Origin: Alitta virens
Lineage: Eukaryota; Annelida; Polychaeta; Phyllodocida; Nereididae
Assembly (NCBI GenBank): GCA_932294295.1
Contig: OW028574.1
Coordinates: 11,108,215-11,172,214 of the forward strand
DNA: 64,000 bases
Reading direction: 5' to 3'
Program-made: the position numbers and the translations under genes
In this document: in pieces, positions 12,001 through 23,539 of the stretch
Numbering within the stretch: the first letter of the stretch is position 1
Layout of the letters: each line of letters begins with the position of its first letter
Notes under the pieces: generated by a model
The model's database searches: none
Seen by the model: the letters and a program-made list of their open reading frames with translations, nothing else
What the model was told of the DNA's origin: nothing

Positions 12001-15000
12001 ACAAGACGAGCATAAAACGGCAGCAGGTCATATCTGCAGACAGAAATGAGAAATTCTAACAACCCAAATGAGAAATTAATCTGTATCATCCGTGGTTCAT
12101 CACCTTCCGGAAACTTGACACCAGCAGAAATCACTGACGTAAACTCAAACGAGTACAATGTATCTTTATGATGAAGCCTTAGACTGGTGATGTCATTCTT
12201 TTTTCACAATGCCCTCTAGGATAATTTCCATGTAGAGTAGGTGTACCTAATTACTTGATGAGCCTAATAACATGATGGGCCTAATAACGTGATAGCCCTC
12301 AACCCTAATATACAACTGGCATCCACTTCTATTCTAAATTAATAAAGAAACAAATAGTATATTTGAGTAATGCAGTGAGTGAAAAATTAAATTCAAGCAG
12401 CTGTGGATAAAGTTGCAGGTTTTTACGGAATTAGGTCCTCACAGAATTAGGTACACTAACTCTACATCTTTGTGAATCAAGTTCCCCACAAAATATCTTC
12501 ATCAAAGGTCACCAATATAAGAATGAAAACCACATTGACTTGATTTCCTTGATCAGAATTACCTTGTTCTTTGAACAGTGAACAACCCTCGTACAAGTTT
12601 TTTTCTGTTTGCTTTCGTGTTGAGGTTTGTGCAGAAATCAACAGCAGCCTAGAAGAAAAGGTACACGGCCATTAAACTTTAACAAGCTGTGAAGTTATCA
12701 TAGCTATCCTTTTTTTGATTATCAAGAAACCCTACTTTTTAAATTTCTCACCTTGTCAATCAATTCTCTATTTACACAAGTCGGCAACTGTTGGATAAAA
12801 CTCTCCAACATCAATTTTAAGGACCCTCCAATATCACTGTCATCCTCTGGAAATGAGGAAAAGATATGCATGAATTAGGTAAAAAAATTTAACAGAGCAA
12901 AAAAGGTTTTAACTTCAAAGTTTTTTGAATTGACATGAAATCAGGCTGGATAGAGATTTACAACCTTCGAAACTCAAAGATTCTTGCTTTCCAAACACAG
13001 GTAATTTTCAAACAGTTAACTAAGAACCATTAACAAAGAAGAACCACTGTAATACAAGACTTACTTGTTATGTTCAAAAATTCTGTTACAAAGCATTTCA
13101 AATAACATAATAGATTAATACACAAGCAGAACGCTTGCAGATAAATATTAATCAATCGAGTACTGTCTGAAGGACAGATATCACCTATATTCAGTATTTT
13201 CACTAGATGGCAGCACATGCTAGCAATGTGTTATAGATCTACAACACTGTGACGAAGTGAAACTCTTTTGTCACAACGATGTCTTTGGGACTTAATCAAA
13301 CTGTCTTATAAAGTAATTTCGACACTAAAAGAATGCATAAATATACAATATTAAAATTCTGAACTTGTTGCAGTTTGTATGTCACACTTTCATTACAGCA
13401 GAATTCCTTAAAAGTGAATTTCATTGCATCTACTAGTTTTTACATAAGTATTATGGGCATGTTACAGTAAAAATGTCTTCATTATGATATGGAAATTGCC
13501 ATTGAATATAATGATACTTTTTTTTAAAAGAATGGCACAAACCTTCAACGTCAAGGTCGTCCAAGGGCAAGAACTCTTTGCTGCTCTCCTCCTTTGGATC
13601 TTCTTTACTTTTATCTTTGACTTTCTCCTCAACCTCGTCTGGACTGGATGCAGCCGCCTCCAATTCTTTTTCAACATCCTCTATGTTCAAGTTATCACCA
13701 TCTGCAGCGAAAAAAAAAAATTAAATAATTGGGAGGTGGACTGGGATGCAGTTGTCTCAATGTGAGGTTTGCCCCAACATGCATAAGATACATACCCTCC
13801 TCCAAAGTAGCATCGTCCTTTCCCTCTTCTTTCTGGTCTTGTAAACTGTCTTTATACAAAATCTACAATACAAAGAACACAACATATTGCAATGTAAAAA
13901 GGGGACAACACAAGATTATCGCTATGGATTTTCACCAACACTGAGAAGAATTGCAGTCCTAGTATAGCTGTTGCGATGTCTGAAATTGCCCCTTGCAACC
14001 ACAAATGACTTATTCCTTAACAGCCTTAATCTGATATCCATGTCAATTTCTCATGAAATCTCACTAAGTATTTACTGTTCAAGTCAATAACAACCGCAAA
14101 ATATCTTAATGACAGTTTGGCACTAAATAAGACACAATTGGACAATCAGGACTGTCACTGCTGACTTCCTGGGATGCTAACAGCAGCTCATTTTGAGATT
14201 TAAATACAATTGGAATATGACTTACACTTGGAATGAAGGCTTTCAAATCAGGCAGTGTCTCATAGAACGTTCTTATTTCTTCATCCTCGAACAAAGTGAG
14301 ATCACCTTCATATTGAAACTGAAATTACACCACAAGTTGCTTTATTAGCAATATGTAACATGTAAAACAGGGGAAACCTCTGTAATGAAATTAATAGATA
14401 TATTTTTGTTATAATCTAATGTCCAAAAATCTGTAATACTTTATCCTTCATATGATGGTTACAACAAAACCTTAATTAGCTGACATGTACAAAATAGCTA
14501 ATTAGTACTTTTTGAATCAATTTGATTGACAGCGTATGTGTATGTGAATTTTAATATATAAAAAACCCAGAGCTCTGAAAACTAGTAGTCACGATATATA
14601 ATCACATGACCAAGTATATTCCATAAACGACAAACAAAATATGCTATTAGTTTTACCTCTGCCCTTGGATTGAATATGTCCAGTGCTGCAGCCTCAGGAT
14701 CTGTCACAATTTCTGAAACATAGTCGAATCATTTATTGAAATATCCTTCGAGTATAGGTAAGACCAGGACGAAACTTAATTGTTATTTCAGCACTCGAAA
14801 GCATTTTCTTAAAATTCCCAAATATCCCTTAAAAGTCATACTTTACACTGACCATAGATTGGGGGATCATAAAGAGTATATATCACATCTATGTTACAGT
14901 TAGAGCTTCAGCGGAATGCTGCTCATCTGCTATAAAGCAGCATTTGAATGGAATCAGTCTACGTCACATGAAGTTGTTACTCACCATTCTCTGGTAAATC

Positions 15001-18000
15001 AGGCAGGTCTTCGCTAAGCAAGTCCTTAAAAAATCCAAAATAAGCTTATCTTCATGATAACAGGACACATTTGCAATACAAATTCACATACAATGTCACA
15101 AATTTCAGAAATCTTACCCCAAGTACTGTGCCATTTATTAACAACTTGCTGTAAGCTTGCAATGCGGCTTCGTACCGGTCTTTTCTCTCCTGGCTCAGTT
15201 CCCCTTTAGTCTGTTTAATTAAATTTTAATCACAAGATCAGAATTTCCAATATCTTTAAGAAGATTCTTTTCATTTTCATTGCACTTTGATTTCAATATT
15301 TTAAGTAAGGGAGGCTCATAAAATGTGCATAGTGATTTTTAAGCTTTTTTTTTTATCATACTCAATAACCTGCATGCCAATTTAAATTATCTGAAAATCA
15401 TCAGATCAAATTAGATCAATGTGACAGATTTTGAAACGGAAATCATGCAATTCAGGAAATTACCTGTAGAATTTTTCGGTTTTGTTTGTCAAAATTTTTC
15501 AGCTCCTTATGATCTCTTAGGAGATGTTCGCAAACAGATGAGAAATATTCTTTCAACAAGTTACAACACGCTTTCTGTCTCTCTGCTGCCAAAAATGTGC
15601 TTCTCGAAATTTCTTGGTTGTACTTCTCTGCCAATAATCTGAACAAAATGAAAGTTTCATCGTTATTCCAGGTAAATTTAATAAGCATCAAAGAGGCTCT
15701 AGTTTACCCCGACTTTCGACTAAGAAATATTTCTGGTACATAGCTATATTTAACATTTTTGACAAATTACATAGTGTTATTAGGTCAACCATTATCCAAC
15801 CCAAATCCATAATGAAATTATAAAGTGTAGACAGTTACATGAGTCACATGAAGTAATAGTATTCATTCATATTTAATTATTTATGATATCATTTATGAAA
15901 TTAGAGGTTATGTGAATATGATGCTACGTAATTGTGATTTACACTCACTTGATTTTCCTAGGTACCAGCCCAGCATAATCATCTCCACAATGTTTAGAGA
16001 AACTTAAGACTATCGGCAAATTGTGGTGGTCTTCTTTGTCAGTACTCAGTAGAATGTTCAGTTGATTGGCCAACATTGGCAGACCCACTTTCCCAGAAAA
16101 CACTCCGATGGACACCAAGTCTGCGAAGAATCGCAGATCTACTCGCAGCTTACTGGCATTTATGACCTGAAATTAGCACCAGATGTCACCACCAGTCAAT
16201 GATAACTTAGCAAGGGTCAGCTAAGGGTCAGCTAGTGCGTCAGTCCCAACAATAAATAAGAGGAAACTATATCTATGCAATTAGGTTGAACGACCATATA
16301 AAGATCTGTTGACACATGACATGACCAATTGATGCTAATATTGTTGGGGTAATCCATTGTATTACCGTGAGATGGCGCACTATGACAGTATTTACAATCA
16401 ACAACTGCTGCTGCCACCTATTGTAATAGTTCGCATTTAACTTGTTTCTAACTGCAAATCATACTGCCAACCTATTTTGATAGATAAATGAATGAATAGA
16501 AGATTTTCTCGGTCATATATCTAAAACTTCCCACATAGCAACAGTACCTTTTCATCCTTCTTGTTTAGTAGCAGTTTCTGCCAGCAGTTCAGAAATGCAA
16601 CGGTAAATTCACTGTAACGTTGATGGAATAAAGACACCAGTGACAGGGCACAGGGAATGTCTGACATTTTCAACTTGGCCTCTGCGATAGCTGCAGCCTG
16701 AAATGATATGAATGAACTGCTACAGTCTAGAGCTTAATTAAGGGAAGGACATTCCTTAATGAATTTTATCAACAAGAAGTTTGGACTTACACATTCTCCC
16801 ACATATTTGGTGAGATTCAAGTTGTTGAATTCTCTTGTCAGAGCATCTTTTTGTACTTCAGTCAAATTTTTCTGAAAGTTAAAAAGGTAAACACTCAACA
16901 TAACAAAAAATATTAAACAGTCGTGGAAGGCATTAAAGTATTAATGCATATCATTGAAATGTAAATGGTTCTGCTTATCCAAATGTGATCAGTTATGACC
17001 AGGCCAGACCAGCCAATGTAATCATGAGATAAAACGATCACACGTTTCACAATCTTTTCAAAATAATACTTGCCAATTTCTTTACAAATGAAGTATTCTT
17101 CTTCACACTTGAATCGAGCTTGACAAAGTAGCTTTCGTCTGGTGGATCAACTACAATGAAACAATATCAAAACCATATTCATTACATCATTCTAAAAATT
17201 ATTTAATCAGACAAAGACTGCTAAAGCTATTTTTATTGTTTATAGAGTAGATAACTCACCCCAAAGGCATAATTTATGCCGCTGTAGGGATGAGGGCAAT
17301 TACAGAACAGAATGTACAAAATAAATTAAGTATAAATATAGTAGATGCAGAAAGTCAGCATAATTTTGAAAATTGCAGGTTTTAGCATGAAACTGAGCAT
17401 AAATAGCAATTTGGTAACGTACTTTCATCTATGTATTTCTGCACTGTTATCACTTTGATATAGGATTTGTATCCATTGAAATTGTGTGTGTTATTGAAGA
17501 TGCAATCTAAAAACTATACTTACCAACAGAATTAGCATTTCGCAGTTCAGTCTTGAAATCATTTCTTTCTTTAGCTTCCTTGATGTAGTCAGTCAAAAGT
17601 TTCTGGAATGTAAGTAAGTTGTGTTAGAACCAGTCACTAATTTTTTTTTTAGAATGGGTAATGACATGTTAGCTAGTACTATTGCATACCTAAACAATCT
17701 GTGGATAAGGTCACACTTATATGAGATTTAGCTCCAAGGATCATTTCAGGGCGGTTTCATAGGAAATACCATTGTGACCCAGCATTTTTATTTTTTGTTG
17801 GCATATCTTATCATATCAGCGGATGAGATGCTAAAAAAGCTCACATTAGTGGCCTATATTTAAATATAAATTCAGTAGACAAGTTGAAACATACCAATTC
17901 CTCTTCCATCAACCTCTGCGCTTCTTCTTCTTCTCTTTTCTTCTTCTCCTCTTCCTGCCGAATTCTCTCTTCTTCCTTTCTTTGCTCTTCCTCTTCTCTC

Positions 18001-19374
18001 TTTTTCTCTTCTTCAATCTCCTTCTCCTTTTTCCTCTTCTCCTCCTCTTCCTTCTGCCATTGTGCCTCCAAAGCAGACGCCGATTTTCCTCCTTTGTCTT
18101 TAATTCCGCCATTGGCTGCTTTCGATTTCCCGCTGCTCTGTTTTGCTGGATTCTTCGATAACAAGGACATCAAATCAGCTCCCCTAAAATTACAATTAGG
18201 ATAAATGCACTTACGTCTGACATTTCTTTACTACAAAGATCCATTTGTGGTGAAACAAAGTATATACACTAACTTGCTAACAGTCATGTACTTGTATGTA
18301 TGATCTATATACTATGTGATGTCCATTTGTTGGTGTCTGAATTCAATTGCTGTAGTTTGAATGGCAAAATCACACCTGCTATTTCATAACGAACCTTTCC
18401 TGTTAGGTTTTATAAGAGAATTGACAAAATGATGCATTTTGGGCACTCTACCAGTACCGTAATCTGACCATACACAAAAACCTTGAACCCGTGGAATAGT
18501 TCACAAAGACACTTCCATAGTCCTGACTTGCGGGATCTCCTACCATTTGCATGCTACTTAGGCATGACTTCCTCGTTTATAAATTTCCTACTTTATTCAT
18601 GCACTAAGGCAGCATCAAACTTGGACAAGGTATTAAGGTGGCACCGATCAAGATGTAAAGCTGGCACCTACCCACTGGCATCAGCTGATTTTGATTCATT
18701 GGGAGACCGACCAGTGTCCTTTCTGGGCTTTTCTTTTGGATTTTTATAACTCTGATCCTTCTTTTTCCTGCAAATATAAACACAGCACAAATACTACAAA
18801 ATGTACACTACGAAAAAATGTACACTGTATAGACAAATAGGGTCTAAAAAAATTTAGGAAAACTGAGCAAGATTTTCACATACCCATACTGAGAATCAGC
18901 GTATTTATCACTTCGGTAACCCTTGCCTTTCTCCGAGTACTTGTCCGAGTATCGTCCATCGCTATCTCTATCTCTATAATCGCTACCATAGCCCCTGTGC
19001 TCAACTCTGTCAGAGGAATAGTCTTGTTTCTTGGGAGTCACTTTACCGCCATCTCCTTTGTTATTTCTGTAATCTTGCTGACTGTGATTGTCGGCATTCT
19101 TTGAGCGATTTTCAGTCCCTAGTTTCTCTCCCTCACTTTTCACCTTGGTAGGCTGTTTGTCTCCATCTCTACTCGGTTCTTTTCCATGAGGCTTTCCAGT
19201 AAAAGAGTCATCATTCGTCGGCTTCTTAGTCTTGTCACTTCCTCGACTCCAATTGCCGCGTCTGTCACGCTCGTAACGTTTGCCTCGTGGCTGCTGGCTC
19301 TGTTGACCACTCTTTGCCGAATCCTGTCGACTAGCTTGACCATCTTGGTGTTCTACTTTATCACTTTCTTCCAT
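3081..19374 (-). CDS. UPF2: UPF2, regulator of nonsense transcripts 2
   Basis: UPF2 bridges UPF1 and UPF3 on exon-junction complexes in nonsense-mediated mRNA decay. The 34 coding exons (all minus) are 19374-18884, 18767-18672, 18183-17895, 17602-17524, 17150-17074, 16871-16791, 16697-16548, 16166-15949, 15638-15464, 15210-15118, 15024-14985, 14712-14657, 14318-14226, 13862-13796, 13701-13543, 12846-12752, 12648-12563, 12033-11925, 11824-11767, 11575-11520, 11432-11316, 11052-10867, 10683-10642, 10530-10429, 10319-10260, 9996-9858, 9729-9590, 9186-9003, 8441-8364, 8013-7784, 6064-5896, 5653-5403, 3910-3832 and 3208-3081. They sum to 4473 nt, or 1490 residues, against about 1270 in human (from memory). 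In order come a Tyr/Arg/Ser-rich N-terminus (about 1-195), a Lys/Glu coiled coil (about 197-292), MIF4G-1 (about 335-560), MIF4G-2 (about 725-905, LLPFYARLVA), MIF4G-3 (about 925-1130), an acidic stretch with nine Asp in a row, and the bipartite UPF1-binding region (PEDEDF helix; MTRKGNKQQF hairpin). Exon 5 uses a GC donor. A terminal exon at 2514 is possible. Confidence 0.96.
4006..5151. mobile_element. TTAA-flanked DNA transposon / MITE, copy 1 (UPF2 intron 32)
   Basis: It is flanked by TTAA at 4002-4005 and 5152-5155. The termini are inverted repeats: AGGGGAACTAA on the left and TTAGTTCCCCT on the right. It is 1146 bp with no long reading frame. Inside is a palindromic TGACGTCA at 4191-4198. 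TTAA target duplications with A/G-rich GGGG termini fit the Kolobok or piggyBac superfamilies; without a transposase they cannot be told apart. It is homologous to 6223-7605 in the opposite orientation. Confidence 0.82.
6223..7605. mobile_element. TTAA-flanked DNA transposon / MITE, copy 2, inverted (UPF2 intron 30)
   Basis: It is flanked by TTAA at 6219-6222 and 7606-7609, with termini AGGGGAACTAA and TTAGTCCCCCT. Its left 200 bp match the right end of copy 1 and its right 250 bp match the left end of copy 1, so the two are inverted relative to each other. A palindromic TGACGTCA recurs at 7410-7417. It is 1383 bp and noncoding. Confidence 0.82.
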
Positions 19375-19424
19375 ATTTCAGGATTTCAGTGTCCTCTCAT
19401 CCATTTGAAAACATACTGGAGCAT
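19375..19424 (-). other. UPF2 5' untranslated part of exon 1b with several upstream ATGs
   Basis: On the minus strand a TTTTCCAG acceptor precedes position 19424. Between it and the UPF2 ATG at 19374 lie three upstream ATGs, each soon closed by a stop (for example ATG at 19424, TGA before 19385). The chosen start has A at -3 and G at +4, and begins the frame that joins without a break to the conserved UPF2 exons. Confidence 0.6.
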
Positions 19425-19468
19425 CTGGAAAACATAAAACCGAACATCAGTTCAGTTGAGCAATTACG

Positions 19469-19471
<3 letters not shown>

Positions 19472-19513
<42 letters not shown>
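19472..19513. repeat. (TA)n microsatellite
   Basis: About 20 uninterrupted TA dinucleotides lie inside the proposed UPF2 leader intron. Confidence 0.97.
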
Positions 19514-19516
<3 letters not shown>

Positions 19517-20316
19517 GTCGCCTTGTGACAGATACTTGTAACTCCTGAAATCATTTGTTACCATGGCAATGTTCTCAACATTAAATATCATATGCAATGC
19601 TGTCAGCTTCCACTTTTCGTCGACACTCAAAACGACTTCATTGGATTGATGCTGCCTGGATTGAACTCAATCACAACTCAGGATTTGATCAGTCTCTCAT
19701 AGCGTATTTGATAAAGTTACACGGGTCACTCGAGTAACTCCGAGACGAGAGTTTTAATCGAAACATCGGCTCGATTTGGCCGGAAAGAGACGTCATGTTG
19801 GAAAATTTACGACCCCCCGTATTCTCGACTTTCGTCAGAATAAATGGAGCATAGCACAACCAGTCGAAATTAATTTGCCACCCAGGCCCCCTGGTGTTTA
19901 TTTAATGAATACTCACACTTGTCACGTTCCGTTAGAACAAGGAACCAGCACTAGCATCCTGCCAAAGCACACACACGTCACATCACACCAGTGACAGTGT
20001 CACTAGAGTTTCTAAATAGCATACGCTCTTGGTGACCAGTATCGGTGCGCGGAAGAATGTACCCGAAGATGACCAACATCCATCATCGGTCTCTCCACTG
20101 ACATTAAAAAAGGCTTATGACATGAGGGACTTTTCTAAAATATTCCGCAGATAGTATAGTACCACTGCACTGCACACCCAACAACAATTTAATTGTGACA
20201 AACTTTGATGCTCACATTGCCATTGGACATATCTTCAAAGTATGTTTAATTTACAACCTATTAAGCCGACCACTATGGAATTTCAATGACTCAGAGAGGG
20301 CCAGATTGATACTTAC

Positions 20317-20440
20317 AAAATGTTTTGCACAACTTTCTTTGCCCTGTCAACGTCTGTGTATCTGGAACGATCGTCCCTCAAATCTTTCTCCCTCCAGCAT
20401 GTCCAGCGCCATCTGTCGCACTTGCGAAGCAAAATGGACG
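20317..20440 (-). other. Proposed UPF2 leader exon 1a with a 21-codon upstream ORF
   Basis: A consensus GTAAGT donor lies at 20316-20311 on the minus strand and can pair with the acceptor at 19425. The proposed exon carries a complete upstream ORF (ATG at 20412, TGA at 20349-20347, 21 residues beginning MALDMLEG). The left exon edge is set by the donor; the transcription start is not determined. Transcript evidence is lacking. Confidence 0.45.
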
Positions 20441-20560
20441 TCAAGTGACTAGTTGTCATTTTCTGAAGGAGTCATTTCGCCGTTTCTCGTCATCATTGGC
20501 ATGATCGACAACGCGCATCTATCTAAAAATTTAGGTAAACATTGAATGGGTAAAATACTG
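20400..20560 (-). promoter_or_regulatory. Probable UPF2 promoter region
   Basis: A locally CpG-containing stretch lies upstream of the proposed leader exon. It carries a CCATTTTG string (YY1-like on the minus strand), a GACGTC CRE-like core and a GCGAAG/CGCATC CpG cluster. No TATA box stands out. Placement follows from gene structure; the factor names are inference. Confidence 0.35.
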
Positions 20561-21239
20561 CAGGTTGTGTGACCCTGTGGCTCACTTATCTGTTGGTATG
20601 AAGGCATTTTCAATTGTAACAATTGTCATGTCAATGTTTGAACCTTGCATCCTCATCCCAAGTGCAGTGATGCCATGGCATGAGAGGGGCTCCCCGGGGG
20701 GTTGGGATGGGAAAGAGGGATGGGGTAGGGTAGTACTAGTATGTTCCCTTGCTTAGGGAGTAGGATTTCGAATTGTGCAGTATGACACCTTTGTCTGTCC
20801 GAAGTGGCTTTTTGAACTTGTTTGACTGTAGTGGATGTGAAAACATAAGCTATACAATATGATCCAATATGCTTTGGTACCAGGATTCTTTACATTAGGG
20901 AAGCAATCTCTCATTGTTCTTTTCAAGTTGTATTGTCTGACATTTCATTCTGTGTGAAGGGAACAGACTTGTTGACTAGGGCCAATTGGACTTAATGCAG
21001 GGGCCAGCCTCCTGATGTACAGTGATCTACTCCTGGCATCTTGATCCTCTTCTTGAATGATGCCCCTCTTCCTCGGCTAAATGATGCATCCATGGCCCCT
21101 TCACCAAAGGATGCGCTACCCCACTACACTGTCCACATGCACTGCATCGGCAGTGCCAATAGCCATAATGTCTATAATAACCTCTGCATATGCAGTATCT
21201 TTAGCAACAGCCTAATTTTAAATCTTTGGTCCGAGCTAA

Positions 21240-21345
21240 GAGACTATAAATGCAGCGTCCACATTAGACAGTCCCCCGGTCGACCGACTTAACTTCCGCG
21301 CTTTCCGGGCGAGAAGGAGAATACTATCACTGGTCCGTGTGAGCG
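21240..21345 (+). promoter_or_regulatory. Possible ABC-transporter promoter / 5' leader exon
   Basis: A CpG-rich island in AT-rich surroundings (CCCGGTCGACCG, TTCCGCGCTTTCCGGGCG) contains ETS-like CCGGAA/TTCC cores on the minus strand and ends in a GTGAGC that could be a donor. The transporter's ATG exon is preceded by a good acceptor (TTTCTTTTCAG ending at 23504), so an upstream untranslated exon must exist; this is the best candidate. 20570-21240 and 21350-22100 show no other recognisable feature. Confidence 0.3.
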
Positions 21346-22106
21346 AGTAGCCAATTAGCTCATTAAATAGGCCTACTAACTATGTCAGTGGTCTGAATTG
21401 CTTGATTGCAATGGTGAGGGTTAGGGCATTCAATTGGAGTGGGAAGGACAGATTGCAATTGACTCTGGAGCAGCTTTCAATTGAAGTGTCAAGTGATTAA
21501 CTTAAGTGCAATTAATTCTTCAAAGCCTATAATATAGTCTCTCTGCAATGGCTTAGTAGACTTATATGATAACCTTAATTTCTTCCTTCATACCATTATC
21601 TTAAAGAATAATTGTGAATCTCCTTCTAAATATACTGAATTGTAGTCTGCAGTGTTGGCAGACGGGTATACTTTTGTTTGGAAAAGGAAAATTTGTGGTT
21701 ACATAAGCACTTTGGGTTAAATTTTGTATCCTATTATATATTATGAACACATTGTCATTTCTCCCCACATGCTACATACATTTAAATGTGCCAGAAGAAT
21801 TACATTGGTATGATTAATATATTATTAAGGGACATATATATATCGCCTACCTCTATAAAATAAAAAATTTCGAATTTGTTTCCTCCATCTCGTGCTTGAT
21901 ATATTATGGAAAAAATAACGGACTAGTAAAAACATGAAAAAATAATGGACTAGTAAAACATGAAATGGACCAGTACCTAGTGGTCTGTTTGGACCAGTAC
22001 AAAATTTCACGAGTCGCAGACGCTGTAAATGTATGACATTGGTGTGAATGGTCTGAAGGTGCACTGTCTTTAAGATCGGCCACCAGAAGCTGCCGGAGTC
22101 AGCCCA

Positions 22107-22790
22107 TTCAAGTCAAGTGTCTTTATTTAGCCAGAATAACATAATCACATCATGATATAGAAATGAGTACAAATTCAGTTTGCACTGTACAATAATTTCT
22201 GCTTAACTGCACATTGCATGGTATGTTAGGTGGATGGAACAACATGTATTTTTTTTGTAACAGTGTCATTGAGTGGTGTTTGGCTGGATGAGAAAATAGC
22301 ATTCGTGTCATCAGCAAAAAGTATAAAATGTGCATTTCTTGAAGTATGGACTATGTCATTGGTATACAAGATGAATAGAATAGGCCCCAAAATTGAGCCC
22401 TGTGGGAAACCTGTGGATATATGCAATGTATTTGAACTAACAGTATTGAAGGAAGTAAATTGATTGCGATTTGTGAGGTAATTTTTAAACCGATGAAGAG
22501 CTATATCCCTAATACCATAGTGGTACAGTTTTTGTAGAAGGATATTGTGGTCAAGAGACGCTTTACTTAGATCTAAATATAAGCTTAGAGTTTGGTATTT
22601 GTTGATCAAATTTTATACAGAGGAGTTCTGCAATTCAAGTATAGCGAGCTCGATTGATAAATTTAGCTAAACGCCGTTTTAGCGATTTGTGTTTGTATTT
22701 TTTTGTTGGAGAAATTTGCAATCTGATAGTAACAATGCGTCCCAGTATTTTTGAGAAAGTTAGAAGAAGAAAGATCAGTCGATAGTTGTT
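22107..22790 (-). pseudogene. Non-LTR retrotransposon reverse transcriptase relic
   Basis: The minus-strand translation shows reverse transcriptase landmarks: a LDLSKA block, a GFPQGSILGPILF block and a FADDTN catalytic block. A weaker IFLLLTFSKILG match to the early RT motif lies upstream, near 22745-22790, in a different frame. The residues between LDLSKA and LDHNILL are shortened, and a frameshift lies near 22610. The 3' end has AATAAA and a CTTGACTTGA tail. It is 5'-truncated and inactive, sitting in the proposed leader intron of the transporter, antisense to it. CR1/Jockey-group LINEs have this layout; the clade is not resolved. Confidence 0.8.
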
Positions 22791-23539
22791 GAATGAGGAA
22801 GATTAAACTTGTTATATAGATATATATCACCCTGGTATAACTCTACTAGGATTTTCCTGGAGTATGGGCTGTGTCTGAGATAGTAGAACATGAATGTGTC
22901 TGGGTTCACCCTTGAATTAAATCCCCTCCCCCCCCCCCTCCCAAATTCCTTTGAGGTGCTCCTGCACCACTGTCTTTTCATTATTTTGGGTTGATTTCAG
23001 ATGATATGAAAAAGGGAACAGGAAATAGGTAGATTGTAAATTAGTTATCGATGTAAATTTCTAGTGTGGGTGTACAAGATAACATATTGACATCTTTCTA
23101 GTGTCAGATATATCTTTGTTATCAGTGATACAGAGAGTGTTCAAAGAGTAGTATGGATGATTTTGATTCTTCATTTACATGTTTTAGCAAATTTGTTTTG
23201 GTAGATATCCTACTTTAATCAAATATCTTTAAGCACTGTTTAGAACCGGAAAATACAGTATCACAGAAGAACTTTAATGTACCAGGCTGTATTTGGAGTG
23301 CAGTCATTATTTATCATGTTTAGTGACATGGACTTCGAAAAAAAGAGTCTTGAGGGGAAAAATAACTGTGGGCTGATGTCTAGTAATGCAATTTATCAAG
23401 GTATTCTATGTTTGTAAAAGAAGTCATATGGTGTTGAAAAAGCACCAGTTTGTGTATTCGGATGTTATTGATTTTGTTTAATGCAAATTATGCTTTCTTT
23501 TCAGTTTATGTGGTATAGGTCTTAGTAACCTAAAACGCC

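Noticed and set aside
17884..18204. Plus-strand 106-codon Ser/Phe-rich frame
   Set aside because: Antisense shadow of the Lys/Glu coiled-coil exon of UPF2.
22775..22981. Minus-strand 68-codon frame
   Set aside because: Overlaps the 5' margin of the LINE relic; the first part is C-run sequence and the frame does not continue the RT.
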